Shown one piece after another: positions 1 through 6,478 of a DNA stretch of 64,000 nucleotides; positions within the stretch are counted from its first letter, which is position 1, and every line of letters starts with the position of its first letter. The position numbers and the translations under genes were made by a program. The notes under the pieces are model-generated. The model saw only the letters and a list, made by a program, of their open reading frames with translations. It had not been told where the DNA came from and ran no database searches. The stretch is from Desulfovibrio desulfuricans DSM 642 (lineage in GTDB: Bacteria > Desulfobacterota > Desulfovibrionia > Desulfovibrionales > Desulfovibrionaceae), in NCBI RefSeq assembly GCF_000420465.1, contig NZ_ATUZ01000019.1:1-64000 (forward strand), written 5' to 3'.

Positions 1-2
1 CC

Positions 3-293
3 TGGGCTTTTGAACACGGCGTGCAGATAGAGTTCACTCGTCCAGGGAAGCCCACAGATAATGGACACATTGAAAGCTTTAACGGAAAATTCCGAGATGA
101 GTGCTTAAATCAGAACGTGTTTCTGTCCCTGCACGATGCCCGCAGAACAGTCGAAGCCTGGCGGCAGGATTACAACCAGCGGCGACCGCACAGTTCCTTA
201 GGCTGGCTGACACCGGAAGAATTTCGGGCAAAGAATATAACCTGCAACCCATTGGGAACCACTAACTTACAAGTGGTATACGCAGTGGGGTAA
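3..293 (+). CDS. IS3-family transposase (OrfB), C-terminal part
   Basis: This is the end of a DDE transposase of the IS3 family; the start lies before the window. The reading frame is open from base 3. The visible part holds the GKPTDNGHIESFNGKFRDE block, whose Glu after HI is the last residue of the DDE triad, followed by the family's C-terminal YNQRRPHSSLGWLTPEEF block. The frame ends at 293, close to where the insertion should end, although I could not delimit the terminal inverted repeat. The next gene's frame stays open back into this region, so the insertion may have cut into it. Confidence 0.85.
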   Translation, partial: WAFEHGVQIEFTRPGKPTDNGHIESFNGKFRDECLNQNVFLSLHDARRTVEAWRQDYNQRRPHSSLGWLTPEEFRAKNITCNPLGTTNLQVVYAVG

Positions 294-309
294 GGTCATA
301 AGAAACGGG

Positions 310-849
310 ATGAGCGCAAGAGATTTTGAGCGACAAACATATATCCCCTGGTATGAGCATTTGGTTACAGAACAAAAGAAGGCTCTTCTTGCTGCCAGTG
401 CTGATTTTGACAGTGGCGGCAAGCACGAGGCATTGGGCAAAGAAGCCATGCGGGGACTTATTGTGCCGCCATTGGCTCTATTGTTCTCTTTACTCGGCAT
501 CATTGTGCATGTCTGCAAAACAGGCTTTTACTCCTTACGAATCCTGATTCCCTGGCTGTCATTGGCTATATTCGTTAATGTTGTTTTGTTTGGCACACTG
601 ATAGCGACTCCCCTGTTTTTGTCCAACCCCATTAGCCGAACTGCGGTATTTGGCCGCATTGAAAGCAGGATAATTACAGATAATCCCTATACGGCAAAAG
701 TGCTGCGCTGGATTATTGAGGGGCAGACGTACATCTACCCGGTAAATAACTGGATCAGAATACATATGCTGCGCGGGGCAACATTTGGAACAAATGAGAA
801 TTTGAATACTGCACAAATCGTTGCTGCTCCATTTGTAAATAAATCCTGA
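310..849 (+). CDS. Membrane protein of unknown function, possibly 5'-truncated
   Basis: I do not recognise this 179-residue protein. It has an N-terminal hydrophilic part of about 45 residues, two hydrophobic segments at roughly 48-68 and 77-103, and a polar tail, so it is probably an inner-membrane protein with both ends on the same side. Its frame is open upstream of the first ATG into the end of the insertion sequence, and no convincing ribosome binding site precedes that ATG. It may therefore be the remainder of a longer gene disrupted by the IS3-type element. It lies tail to tail with the mobilization genes on the other strand. Confidence 0.5.
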   Translation: MSARDFERQTYIPWYEHLVTEQKKALLAASADFDSGGKHEALGKEAMRGLIVPPLALLFSLLGIIVHVCKTGFYSLRILIPWLSLAIFVNVVLFGTLIATPLFLSNPISRTAVFGRIESRIITDNPYTAKVLRWIIEGQTYIYPVNNWIRIHMLRGATFGTNENLNTAQIVAAPFVNKS

Positions 850-855
850 CTGTAG

Positions 856-1212
856 TTATTTGTCAGTATTATCATTTTGATTATTTTTCTCCATAGTTGC
901 CATTTCATCATCCAGTCGGGCAAAGCCTGCAAGAGCGCGGCTCAGGTTCCTGTCCTTAAGAAATTCTCGAGCGGCAGAGATAAGGCGTTCTCTGTGTTCA
1001 GGGGCGGCGTTTCGGTATCTGCTTTCAACCATAATGCCCCAGGCAATAAGTTGCCCGGTACGCTCCTTGCGGGCCTCTTTGCTCAGCGCTGCTGCCTTTT
1101 GAGCCAGCTTCTGCTTTTGGCGTTGCAGGCTGAGCATTTTTTCCGCAAGAGTTTTGCGAAGCGCCCCGGAGGGCGCAGGGCTGTTGGAAACTGTCTGATT
1201 GTCTTTATTCAT
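856..1212 (-). CDS. TraD/MobC-like mobilization accessory protein
   Basis: This is a 118-residue, strongly charged protein. A Lys/Gln/Ala-rich helical stretch (about 20-50) is followed by an ERTGQLIAWG segment that resembles the RRK-I-LGG core of the small TraD/TraC proteins encoded next to MobA-type relaxases. It ends with a helical Arg/Leu-rich tail. Such proteins help the relaxase at oriT. It is the last gene of a leftward mobilization operon, 32 nt after the relaxase stop. A good site (AGGAG) precedes the ATG at 1212. The assignment rests on size, context and one weak motif. Confidence 0.6.
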   Translation of the reverse strand: MNKDNQTVSNSPAPSGALRKTLAEKMLSLQRQKQKLAQKAAALSKEARKERTGQLIAWGIMVESRYRNAAPEHRERLISAAREFLKDRNLSRALAGFARLDDEMATMEKNNQNDNTDK

Positions 1213-1244
1213 AGGAATCTCCTGTGTATTTGTTGGTTGCGTCG

Positions 1245-3047
1245 CTACGTCGGTTCAAAATCGGTTGCAGCGCTGTCAGGGGTGCTTGATGCGTCCTCCG
1301 GGTAATCCGATCCTGATGGTTCCGGGGCATCAAGATTTATCCGAATCACACCATTGTGCTCTGCCCGTTGGGGCGGTTCAGGATTCTCCAAACTCATTCT
1401 ATGTATGCCGGGGCTGTGTAAGGGCAGAATCCGGCGCGCACCTTGCTCATCCGTAGTTTTTGTTGTGCTGGGCCGGGCAAGCCATTGTTCCATGAACCGG
1501 GCGTCCAGCCTGTCAGTAGCCTCAAAAATTTCACGGACCACGAAGCCGCATTCAACACAGACATTTAGACAGGACGCCTTGAGTTGTTTGAGGCGTGTTT
1601 TATTCAGGTAGTCCTGAATATACTGAATGTTGCTGCGATCAACAGCCGCCAGAATTTCCTGTTGAATATTATGGCTGACCGAAATGATGCTCGCGGTTTT
1701 TTCAGCAAGGGCACTTAAGCGCGATGAAGGATGGGGTGTGGAGATCAAGTGCGTCTGATGGATGGCCTGCGCGTTGATTCTATCCACAGCATGAAGAATT
1801 TCCCTGATAACAGATCCGCATTCCACCAAGACTTCAGTGCTGCGCTTCTTAAGAAGCTGCACTTGGTGCTGGCGAATGCTGTGTTCAAGGCAGCGCAAGT
1901 TTGCTGCCTCAACCAGGGCATGAATATCCGCTTGGATTTCCCCAGAGGCCCTGACACAACGTTGTGTCAGAGCCTCCAGGGCCGCTAGTCGTCCTGTTTT
2001 GGTTGTAGGGGCTGCAGAAGCCGGACATCCGTCTTCAACTGCGCATGGTCTTGCTCCAGTGCTTCCAGACGTGCCACCAGATTCTGCACCGAATGAGATG
2101 GCGGAACTGCTCCCTTGCCCATATTTTGTAGTTGAGCTTCTACCTCCAATAATTCCTTGTGAACCAAATCCATCATTGCCAAGGCCTGCCCCCAATCGTT
2201 GTCTGATTCGTCCTTCACCAGTTTTTCCAAATAAGTTGCTATGTGTGGTTTCATGTTCGTCAATTCCCGCTGAACAGTTTCTGTCACTTTCGCTTCCCAA
2301 ATATCTGACATTTTCAATCTCCTTTTGTAGTTGTATGATGCTAGCATTATTGCCCTGAATAGCCCGGTTGAGTATGCCTCGCTCTGTTTCCAAACCACGT
2401 CGGGTCATTGTTGTTGCCGCAGACCCCACATGAATTTGTGGCAACAAATCAACTCTCTGGTCTTTGAAGGAGCGGTGATCGATTGTTCCTCCATAAAATT
2501 GGAGATACTCGTTGCAGAAATCCGCCCATTTTTCACGAACATGCAGAAGATGTGTTGTCCGCGTTTTCAGGTCGTCGAGCTCTCGCGTTTTTGCGCCCAG
2601 CGTCCCCTCCTGCGAATAGCAGCGAGTTGTGAACATGACGTGCAGGTGAGGATTTTCCTGCAGGTCATTTTTGTCCTTTCTGTGCATGCAGCAATCCACT
2701 GCCACCTGATATTCCAGAGCAAGCCAGCGGCAAAATTGGGCCGTAAGCTTGAACCGCTCCTCCTTGTTCAGCTCCACAGGAATGGCCATATCCATCTCTC
2801 GAGCCAGGGTGGAGTTTTTGCGTTTTTCAGTGTTCTCCGCCAACAGCCACAAGTCTTGTCTGCTGATAGTGGGACAACCCTCAGGCACAAAAATCTCTCG
2901 CGCCACTACCCCTTGCTTGCGCCGAAAATCGAACACTCGGCCATCGGCAGCCGTCAGACGAGACGCTGCCCTGTAAGCAGCGGCAGCTACCGCGCTTCTT
3001 CCGTCAGCGCGGCTGATGGTCTGCATATGAAGATGATAAATCGCCAC
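1245..3047 (-). CDS. mobA: MobA/MobL-family relaxase (MOBQ)
   Basis: This is a relaxase that nicks the transferred strand at oriT and stays covalently bound to it. The 600-residue protein opens with the MobA/MobL signature: the N-terminal block AIYHLHMQTISR, then SAVAAAAYRAA with the candidate catalytic Tyr25, and the metal-binding HUH-type motif NPHLHVMFTTR (His134 and His136). Residues 1-220 are the relaxase domain. Residues 245-355 are Gly/Ser-rich and low in complexity, exactly where another gene is read in a different frame. The C-terminal third repeats a pattern of the kind ECG-VIREIxxAxDR. The start is a GTG at 3047 behind an AGGGG-type site, and the oriT-like site lies about 95 nt upstream. 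Confidence 0.88.
   Translation of the reverse strand: MAIYHLHMQTISRADGRSAVAAAAYRAASRLTAADGRVFDFRRKQGVVAREIFVPEGCPTISRQDLWLLAENTEKRKNSTLAREMDMAIPVELNKEERFKLTAQFCRWLALEYQVAVDCCMHRKDKNDLQENPHLHVMFTTRCYSQEGTLGAKTRELDDLKTRTTHLLHVREKWADFCNEYLQFYGGTIDHRSFKDQRVDLLPQIHVGSAATTMTRRGLETERGILNRAIQGNNASIIQLQKEIENVRYLGSESDRNCSAGIDEHETTHSNLFGKTGEGRIRQRLGAGLGNDGFGSQGIIGGRSSTTKYGQGSSSAISFGAESGGTSGSTGARPCAVEDGCPASAAPTTKTGRLAALEALTQRCVRASGEIQADIHALVEAANLRCLEHSIRQHQVQLLKKRSTEVLVECGSVIREILHAVDRINAQAIHQTHLISTPHPSSRLSALAEKTASIISVSHNIQQEILAAVDRSNIQYIQDYLNKTRLKQLKASCLNVCVECGFVVREIFEATDRLDARFMEQWLARPSTTKTTDEQGARRILPLHSPGIHRMSLENPEPPQRAEHNGVIRINLDAPEPSGSDYPEDASSTPDSAATDFEPT
1985..2311 (-). CDS. MobB-like protein nested out of frame in mobA
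   Basis: This 108-residue ORF is read on the same strand as the relaxase gene but in another frame, and lies wholly inside it. It begins MSDIWEAKVTETVQRE, has a regular helical, acidic composition (two likely coiled-coil helices at 5-60 and 65-100), and starts 6 nt after an AGGAG on the coding strand. In this stretch the mobA frame reads as Gly/Ser-rich low-complexity protein, which suggests the nested frame is the constrained one. RSF1010 has the same design, with mobB inside mobA, where MobB stabilizes the relaxosome. Similarity to MobB by sequence is not established. I chose the ATG at 2311 rather than an upstream one because of the ribosome binding site. Confidence 0.65.
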   Translation of the reverse strand: MSDIWEAKVTETVQRELTNMKPHIATYLEKLVKDESDNDWGQALAMMDLVHKELLEVEAQLQNMGKGAVPPSHSVQNLVARLEALEQDHAQLKTDVRLLQPLQPKQDD

Positions 3048-3110
3048 AGCCTACCCCTGGCAGTCCTTGTGCATTTCGCATTGGGGGGTCGAGGGGCGCA
3101 GCCCCCGCGC

Positions 3111-3153
3111 ACGCAAACCGCGAAGCGTGTTTGCATAAGTGCGCCCTTGCGGG
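3111..3153 (+). other. oriT, RSF1010/MOBQ type (nic region)
   Basis: A GCAAAC/GTTTGC inverted repeat (3113-3118 and 3129-3134) is followed directly by ATAAGTGCGCCCT (3135-3147). The TAAGTGCG|CCCT core is the nic sequence of RSF1010 and related MOBQ plasmids, where the cut falls between G and C (here 3143/3144). The arrangement of repeat then nic site, just upstream of a MobA/MobL gene, matches that family. Position and cut are inferred by comparison from memory. Confidence 0.75.
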
Positions 3154-3269
3154 ATTTTCATCAGTAAAGAAAATTTGTGGGTACAAAAAAACACTGCACG
3201 CCCTCCGTTTAGAAGAACGTACAGTCGCAGTTTTGCTAATGCACCTCTTTATGGCGTAAAGAGTAGTGC

Positions 3270-3312
3270 GCAAAAAAGATGAGGCCCACAGAAGCATGTA
3301 TCTGCGGGCCTC
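3270..3312 (-). terminator. Intrinsic terminator of the 3333-4076 gene
   Basis: On the minus strand a 12-bp stem beginning GAGGCCC and closing GGGCCTC (3281-3312), with one G-T pair and a loop of about 8 nt, is followed by ATCTTTTTTG. It lies 21 nt past the stop of the leftward gene. Confidence 0.75.
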
Positions 3313-3332
3313 ACTAGAAAAATGTAGGTATG

Positions 3333-4076
3333 TTATATGAGCTTCAGGCGGAATGATTTTTCCGGGTCAAGAAGCTTTTTATGCGTCTGCTTGCGCTGTA
3401 AGCCCGCTGCCATGTGAAGAATGCTTTCGGCTTCATCAACGATGCCTTTCCATCCATCGCGGCCCACTACCTGTGTTTCATTTCTGATGGCTTTATCAAT
3501 TCTCACAATGCCATCAAGTTCTTCGGGAAGTGTGAAGGATTGCATTGCCATCCATAAATGAGCCACGGGCTTGAAGGGTGCCCAATAGTTTTTGATCAGA
3601 TTGTCAGCGGAAGGACAGGAAATATCTGCGCGCTCTTCAAGAGGCTTCATTAGAAGCGCTTGATTTAGGCTTGCCGCTACTGACTCAAGGGTTTTTTCTG
3701 TTAACAGGACGCCCTGCAGTATCTGCCCGGTTAGTATTCCCTGCCACGCACGTGACTGTAATGACCCATCACCCTTGCTGGGAAAAGATGCCTGCGTGAG
3801 TATATCGCAATAGGTGGAGTGAGTACCAAAAGTCTCTTTAATAACAACATGCATAATCTCTGGGTAATTTTTTGGATCCTGCTGTTCCAGTTCCTTGAGC
3901 GCCGTTTTCATGGCCAGAGCCTGATAGCGTAACCGGTGCCCATTCTCGTTCGCGCGCGGAAAAATCATATGGCTATAGATGAAAGAACCGCAGATAATGT
4001 CAATACCGCTCCCATAATCATTCTCGTAGAAGTATCTTGGAAATGACACCGTAAGATCTGGCGGTAGCTGTTCCAT
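3333..4076 (-). CDS. Protein of unknown function in the mobilizable element
   Basis: I do not recognise this 247-residue soluble protein. No signal peptide, membrane segment or familiar motif is visible. It has a mixed alpha/beta composition with a Trp/Phe-rich centre (around 165-185) and a Lys/Arg-rich C-terminus. It is a single-gene unit with its own terminator, between oriT and the integration module, a position where such elements often carry a cargo or exclusion gene. No strong ribosome binding site is seen before the ATG at 4076; the next Met is far inside, so I kept this start. Confidence 0.55.
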   Translation of the reverse strand: MEQLPPDLTVSFPRYFYENDYGSGIDIICGSFIYSHMIFPRANENGHRLRYQALAMKTALKELEQQDPKNYPEIMHVVIKETFGTHSTYCDILTQASFPSKGDGSLQSRAWQGILTGQILQGVLLTEKTLESVAASLNQALLMKPLEERADISCPSADNLIKNYWAPFKPVAHLWMAMQSFTLPEELDGIVRIDKAIRNETQVVGRDGWKGIVDEAESILHMAAGLQRKQTHKKLLDPEKSFRLKLI

Positions 4077-4288
4077 GCTTGGTCTCTCATAGAAGTTAGT
4101 GTGTTACGTGTCACGCAAATGCTTATACTATCCCCGGCGTTGGTAAGATCGAAGCCACTTCAGCCTCTCTTTAGCAGTCTCTTGGAAGCGACAAACAACG
4201 GGGTAGCTTGTCCATAAAAAACACCTCTGACCATCATTCAGAATTGTTTGTAACGTAAATATCAATACGGTGGAAATAAGGAACCACC

Positions 4289-4690
4289 ATGTCTGAACAT
4301 TCTCAAATAAATACCATAGGTAAAGTGCTCACAGCAAGAGAAGTCGCTGCGATCTTCCGCCTTGATGTGCGAACGGTCAGGCGGTATTATACAGCGTTCG
4401 GGGGTGTGCGGATTGGGCACGCTCTAAGGTTCCTTGAAAATCGCATATTGGAGATATTCAATGGCAACCTTCACGAGCAAGAAGAAGGGCTCCCCCAAGC
4501 GTTGGAAAGGACAGGTCTGGTTTCAGGGCAGAATGGCAGCGGTAAAATGGTTTGGCAGCAGCAAGGCCGACGAGAGGAATGCCATAGCGTGGGAAGTAAC
4601 CACCAGGAAGCAACTGGAGGAAGAAGCCGCGACTGCGCCGGAAAAAGTGACCCCTTTGGTCTCCGCGCCCCAACGGGTGACGATTCTTGA
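4289..4690 (+). CDS. Small HTH (excisionase-like) protein overlapping the integrase
   Basis: Residues 13-60 form a helix-turn-helix of the MerR/excisionase kind (LTAREVAAIFRLDVRTVRRYY), consistent with a recombination directionality factor that bends DNA at the attachment sites. AAGGA lies just before the ATG. The frame runs 230 nt into the integrase gene. From about residue 65 on the protein is Gln/Gly-rich and has no recognisable structure, as if that part were only the shadow of the integrase frame. Either the tail is dispensable or the two genes are translationally coupled by an unusually long overlap. The HTH call is firm; the excisionase role is inferred from position. Confidence 0.65.
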   Translation: MSEHSQINTIGKVLTAREVAAIFRLDVRTVRRYYTAFGGVRIGHALRFLENRILEIFNGNLHEQEEGLPQALERTGLVSGQNGSGKMVWQQQGRREECHSVGSNHQEATGGRSRDCAGKSDPFGLRAPTGDDS

Positions 4691-5735
4691 GTGGGGAACG
4701 GCCTACCTTGAAGAATGCCAGCGGCGCAACACCCTGGCGACTTTCAAAGAGAAACGTGACGGCTTTCGGCGGTTCATCCGCTACCTTGAGCAAACCAAGG
4801 GACTGTCACCAGATGATACAGTTGAATCCTTCGACAGAAAAAAGGCCCGCAAGTATCTTGCCTGGCAGCATGATCAGCGCGGCCCCAACTGCTCCAACAA
4901 AGACCGTAAAATCCTGACCACCGCTTGGAAGTGGGGCGCAGCGTACCTTGACCACTTTCCGCTGGATATGCCGGATTCGTTTCTGGCCTGCCAGCGGTAT
5001 GCGGAGATACGGGTTCCCCGTTACATTCCGCCGGAAGAGGATTTCTGGAAAGTCTACGAGGCGGCTCCAGAGCGTGAGAAGGCCATGCTGACCTGTTTTC
5101 TCAACCTCGCAGCGCGTAAGGGCGAACTGCTCAAGTTGACTTGGCAGGATGTGGATTTTGAGCGCGGCACCGTTGTGCTAACAACGCGCAAAACCCGCAC
5201 AGGCACGGCAAAACGTGACGAAATGCCCATGAATGAGGACGTGCGCACTACCATGCTCTGGCTGTGGCAATACCGTCAGGGCAAAGGAAACCATGTGTTC
5301 ACCTGCCCGGTTGAGCCGTACGTCGGGCAACCCTATAAAACGGCAGCTCACGTGATGAAAAGGCTTTGTGCCAAGGCCAAGGTGAAACCATTTGGATTTC
5401 ATGCCATCAGGCATCTGGCTGCCACCATTCTGGCCCAGGAGGGCAAGAGCCTCTTTGCCATCCAGCACGCCCTGCGACATGAAAAGCAGACAACCACGGA
5501 CAGGTACCTGCACAGCCTTGGAGCATTCGCGGAAGTTTCGGATGCCCTGAGCGCATTGGCAAGCCGTGGCCCTGCAAGTTGTCACCCCTTTCCTGCCCCT
5601 TCCGCGCTTTCACGGAAAAAGGATTCTTTTACAAGTGAAAATGAAGAGAAGCTGGGGGGAGGGGCAAAGGCAGACGTGGTTCGCCGCAATCAGGGGCTGA
5701 TTTCCGGTAAACTCATCCCAACTGGAACGGAGTAG
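4461..5735 (+). CDS. Tyrosine recombinase / integrase
   Basis: This is a phage-type integrase that would recombine the element with its tRNA-Glu site. The 424-residue protein has an N-terminal arm-binding domain (Lys-rich start, 1-60), a SAM-like core-binding domain (about 70-175) and a catalytic domain with Arg219 in AARKGELLKL, a Lys in the following beta-hairpin (about 244), HAIR at 314-317, His340 and the nucleophile Tyr349 in TTDRYLH. I start it at the ATG at 4461, which has GGAG 7 nt upstream; an in-frame TTG at 4434 lacks such a site. A bidirectional terminator and the tRNA genes follow. Confidence 0.92.
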   Translation: MATFTSKKKGSPKRWKGQVWFQGRMAAVKWFGSSKADERNAIAWEVTTRKQLEEEAATAPEKVTPLVSAPQRVTILEWGTAYLEECQRRNTLATFKEKRDGFRRFIRYLEQTKGLSPDDTVESFDRKKARKYLAWQHDQRGPNCSNKDRKILTTAWKWGAAYLDHFPLDMPDSFLACQRYAEIRVPRYIPPEEDFWKVYEAAPEREKAMLTCFLNLAARKGELLKLTWQDVDFERGTVVLTTRKTRTGTAKRDEMPMNEDVRTTMLWLWQYRQGKGNHVFTCPVEPYVGQPYKTAAHVMKRLCAKAKVKPFGFHAIRHLAATILAQEGKSLFAIQHALRHEKQTTTDRYLHSLGAFAEVSDALSALASRGPASCHPFPAPSALSRKKDSFTSENEEKLGGGAKADVVRRNQGLISGKLIPTGTE

Positions 5736-5769
5736 AGAACATGATTCAGGCTTTCTTATTTGGAAACGA

Positions 5770-5800
5770 AAAAAGGCTGCACTTAAGTGCAGCCTTTTTC
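5770..5800. terminator. Bidirectional terminator between integrase and tRNAs
   Basis: A perfect palindrome, AAAAAGGCTGCACTT and its reverse complement, gives a stem with A- and T-runs on both sides. It can end transcription of the integrase from the left and of the tRNA pair from the right. Confidence 0.85.
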
Positions 5801-5871
5801 AAAACTAACCCCCAGGGCTAGCTCCCTGTGGGTATCTGGTGAGGTTTTTACTGTAACCTCTTGGAATCAAT

Positions 5872-5948
5872 TGGCGTCCCCAAGGGGATTTGAACCCCTG
5901 TCGACGGCGTGAAAGGCCGTTGTCCTGGGCCGGCTAGACGATGGGGAC
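5872..5948 (-). tRNA. tRNA-Glu (UUC)
   Basis: The minus strand folds as a standard cloverleaf: acceptor GTCCCCA paired with TGGGGAC, anticodon loop CTTTCAC giving UUC, T-arm with GGTTCAAATCC, and an encoded CCA end. The sequence closely follows the bacterial tRNA-Glu pattern. Its 3' end faces the integrase and is the probable attachment site of the element. Confidence 0.95.
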
Positions 5949-5957
5949 GCGGTGTTG

Positions 5958-6032
5958 TGGCTGGGCTGCAAGGACTCGAACCTTGATTAACGGAGTCAGA
6001 ATCCGTCGTCCTGCCAATTGAACGACAGCCCA
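5958..6032 (-). tRNA. tRNA-Gln (CUG)
   Basis: On the minus strand the gene begins TGGGCTGTCG and ends CAGCCCA-GCCA with encoded CCA. The anticodon stem CGGA/TCCG encloses TTCTGAC, giving CUG. It is 9 nt upstream of tRNA-Glu and is probably cotranscribed with it. Confidence 0.95.
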
Positions 6033-6044
6033 ACGCGAGAAAAG

Positions 6045-6074
6045 TGTATATGTGAAACTGCCGGGTAGTGTCAA
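6045..6074 (-). promoter_or_regulatory. Sigma-70 promoter of the tRNA-Gln/tRNA-Glu unit
   Basis: On the minus strand TTGACA (6074-6069) is followed after 18 nt by TATACA (6050-6045), about 12 nt before the mature tRNA-Gln 5' end. The -35 box is a full consensus match. Confidence 0.7.
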
Positions 6075-6266
6075 CAGAAAATCTGAAAAAAATGTTTTAG
6101 CCTGCATTTTTATGCTATGCCTTCCATCTTCAACGAAGTTTTGGGAGGTGGCACCTGTGCAGGCATGTGAATAGAAGGGCGAGGAGGTGGTGCGCTTTTT
6201 TAGCTTTGCCCGCTGGCGAAACAGCTCTGGGATCTGGTTACTGATTGTTAAACTTTGGACTTAAGC

Positions 6267-6294
6267 TTGACAATATCTTGCATAAAGGTATGTT
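6267..6294 (+). promoter_or_regulatory. Probable sigma-70 promoter of the YeiH-type transporter
   Basis: TTGACA (6267-6272) and TATGTT (6289-6294) are separated by 16 nt. It is the best promoter match in the 446-nt gap between the tRNA promoter region and the transporter gene. Confidence 0.55.
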
Positions 6295-6478
6295 TTTCCA
6301 CATGCGCCAATGGTCGGCAGACCAGAGAATTGGTGCTGCAAGTATCGGTTTCCAGCTGTTTCCGCGGCAAGACGCCTCATGAAGACTGCTCTGTTCTTTA
6401 TGGAACAAGGTGGTCTGCGTGGCGTAGGTCCGGCTGGAGTTTGTTTGTTTAGCTTAACCTGTACGGAGGAGTTTGGGT
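6295..6478 (+). other. Long untranslated leader before the transporter
   Basis: About 180 nt separate the predicted promoter from the start codon. No ORF with a ribosome binding site and no riboswitch family that I recognise is visible in it. It ends with GGAGGA 8 nt before the ATG. Confidence 0.4.

Larger units (their letters stand above)
1..5871. mobile_element. Right part of a mobilizable integrated element at tRNA-Glu
   Basis: Between the window start and the 3' end of tRNA-Glu lie a transposase tail, a TraD/MobC-like gene, a MOBQ relaxase, an oriT-like site and a tyrosine integrase. The integrase ends about 135 nt from the 3' end of the tRNA gene, the usual arrangement for elements that use a tRNA 3' end as attachment site. 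Gene content implies mobilization in trans, because no mating-pair-formation genes are present here. The left boundary and the second attachment copy are outside the window, so the size is unknown. Confidence 0.6.

Noticed and set aside
2331..3167. 278-residue plus-strand ORF opposite the relaxase
   Set aside because: Antisense to the relaxase domain and running through oriT; not protein-like.
5848..6033. 61-residue ORF over the tRNA-Glu/tRNA-Gln genes
   Set aside because: Translation of tRNA sequence.
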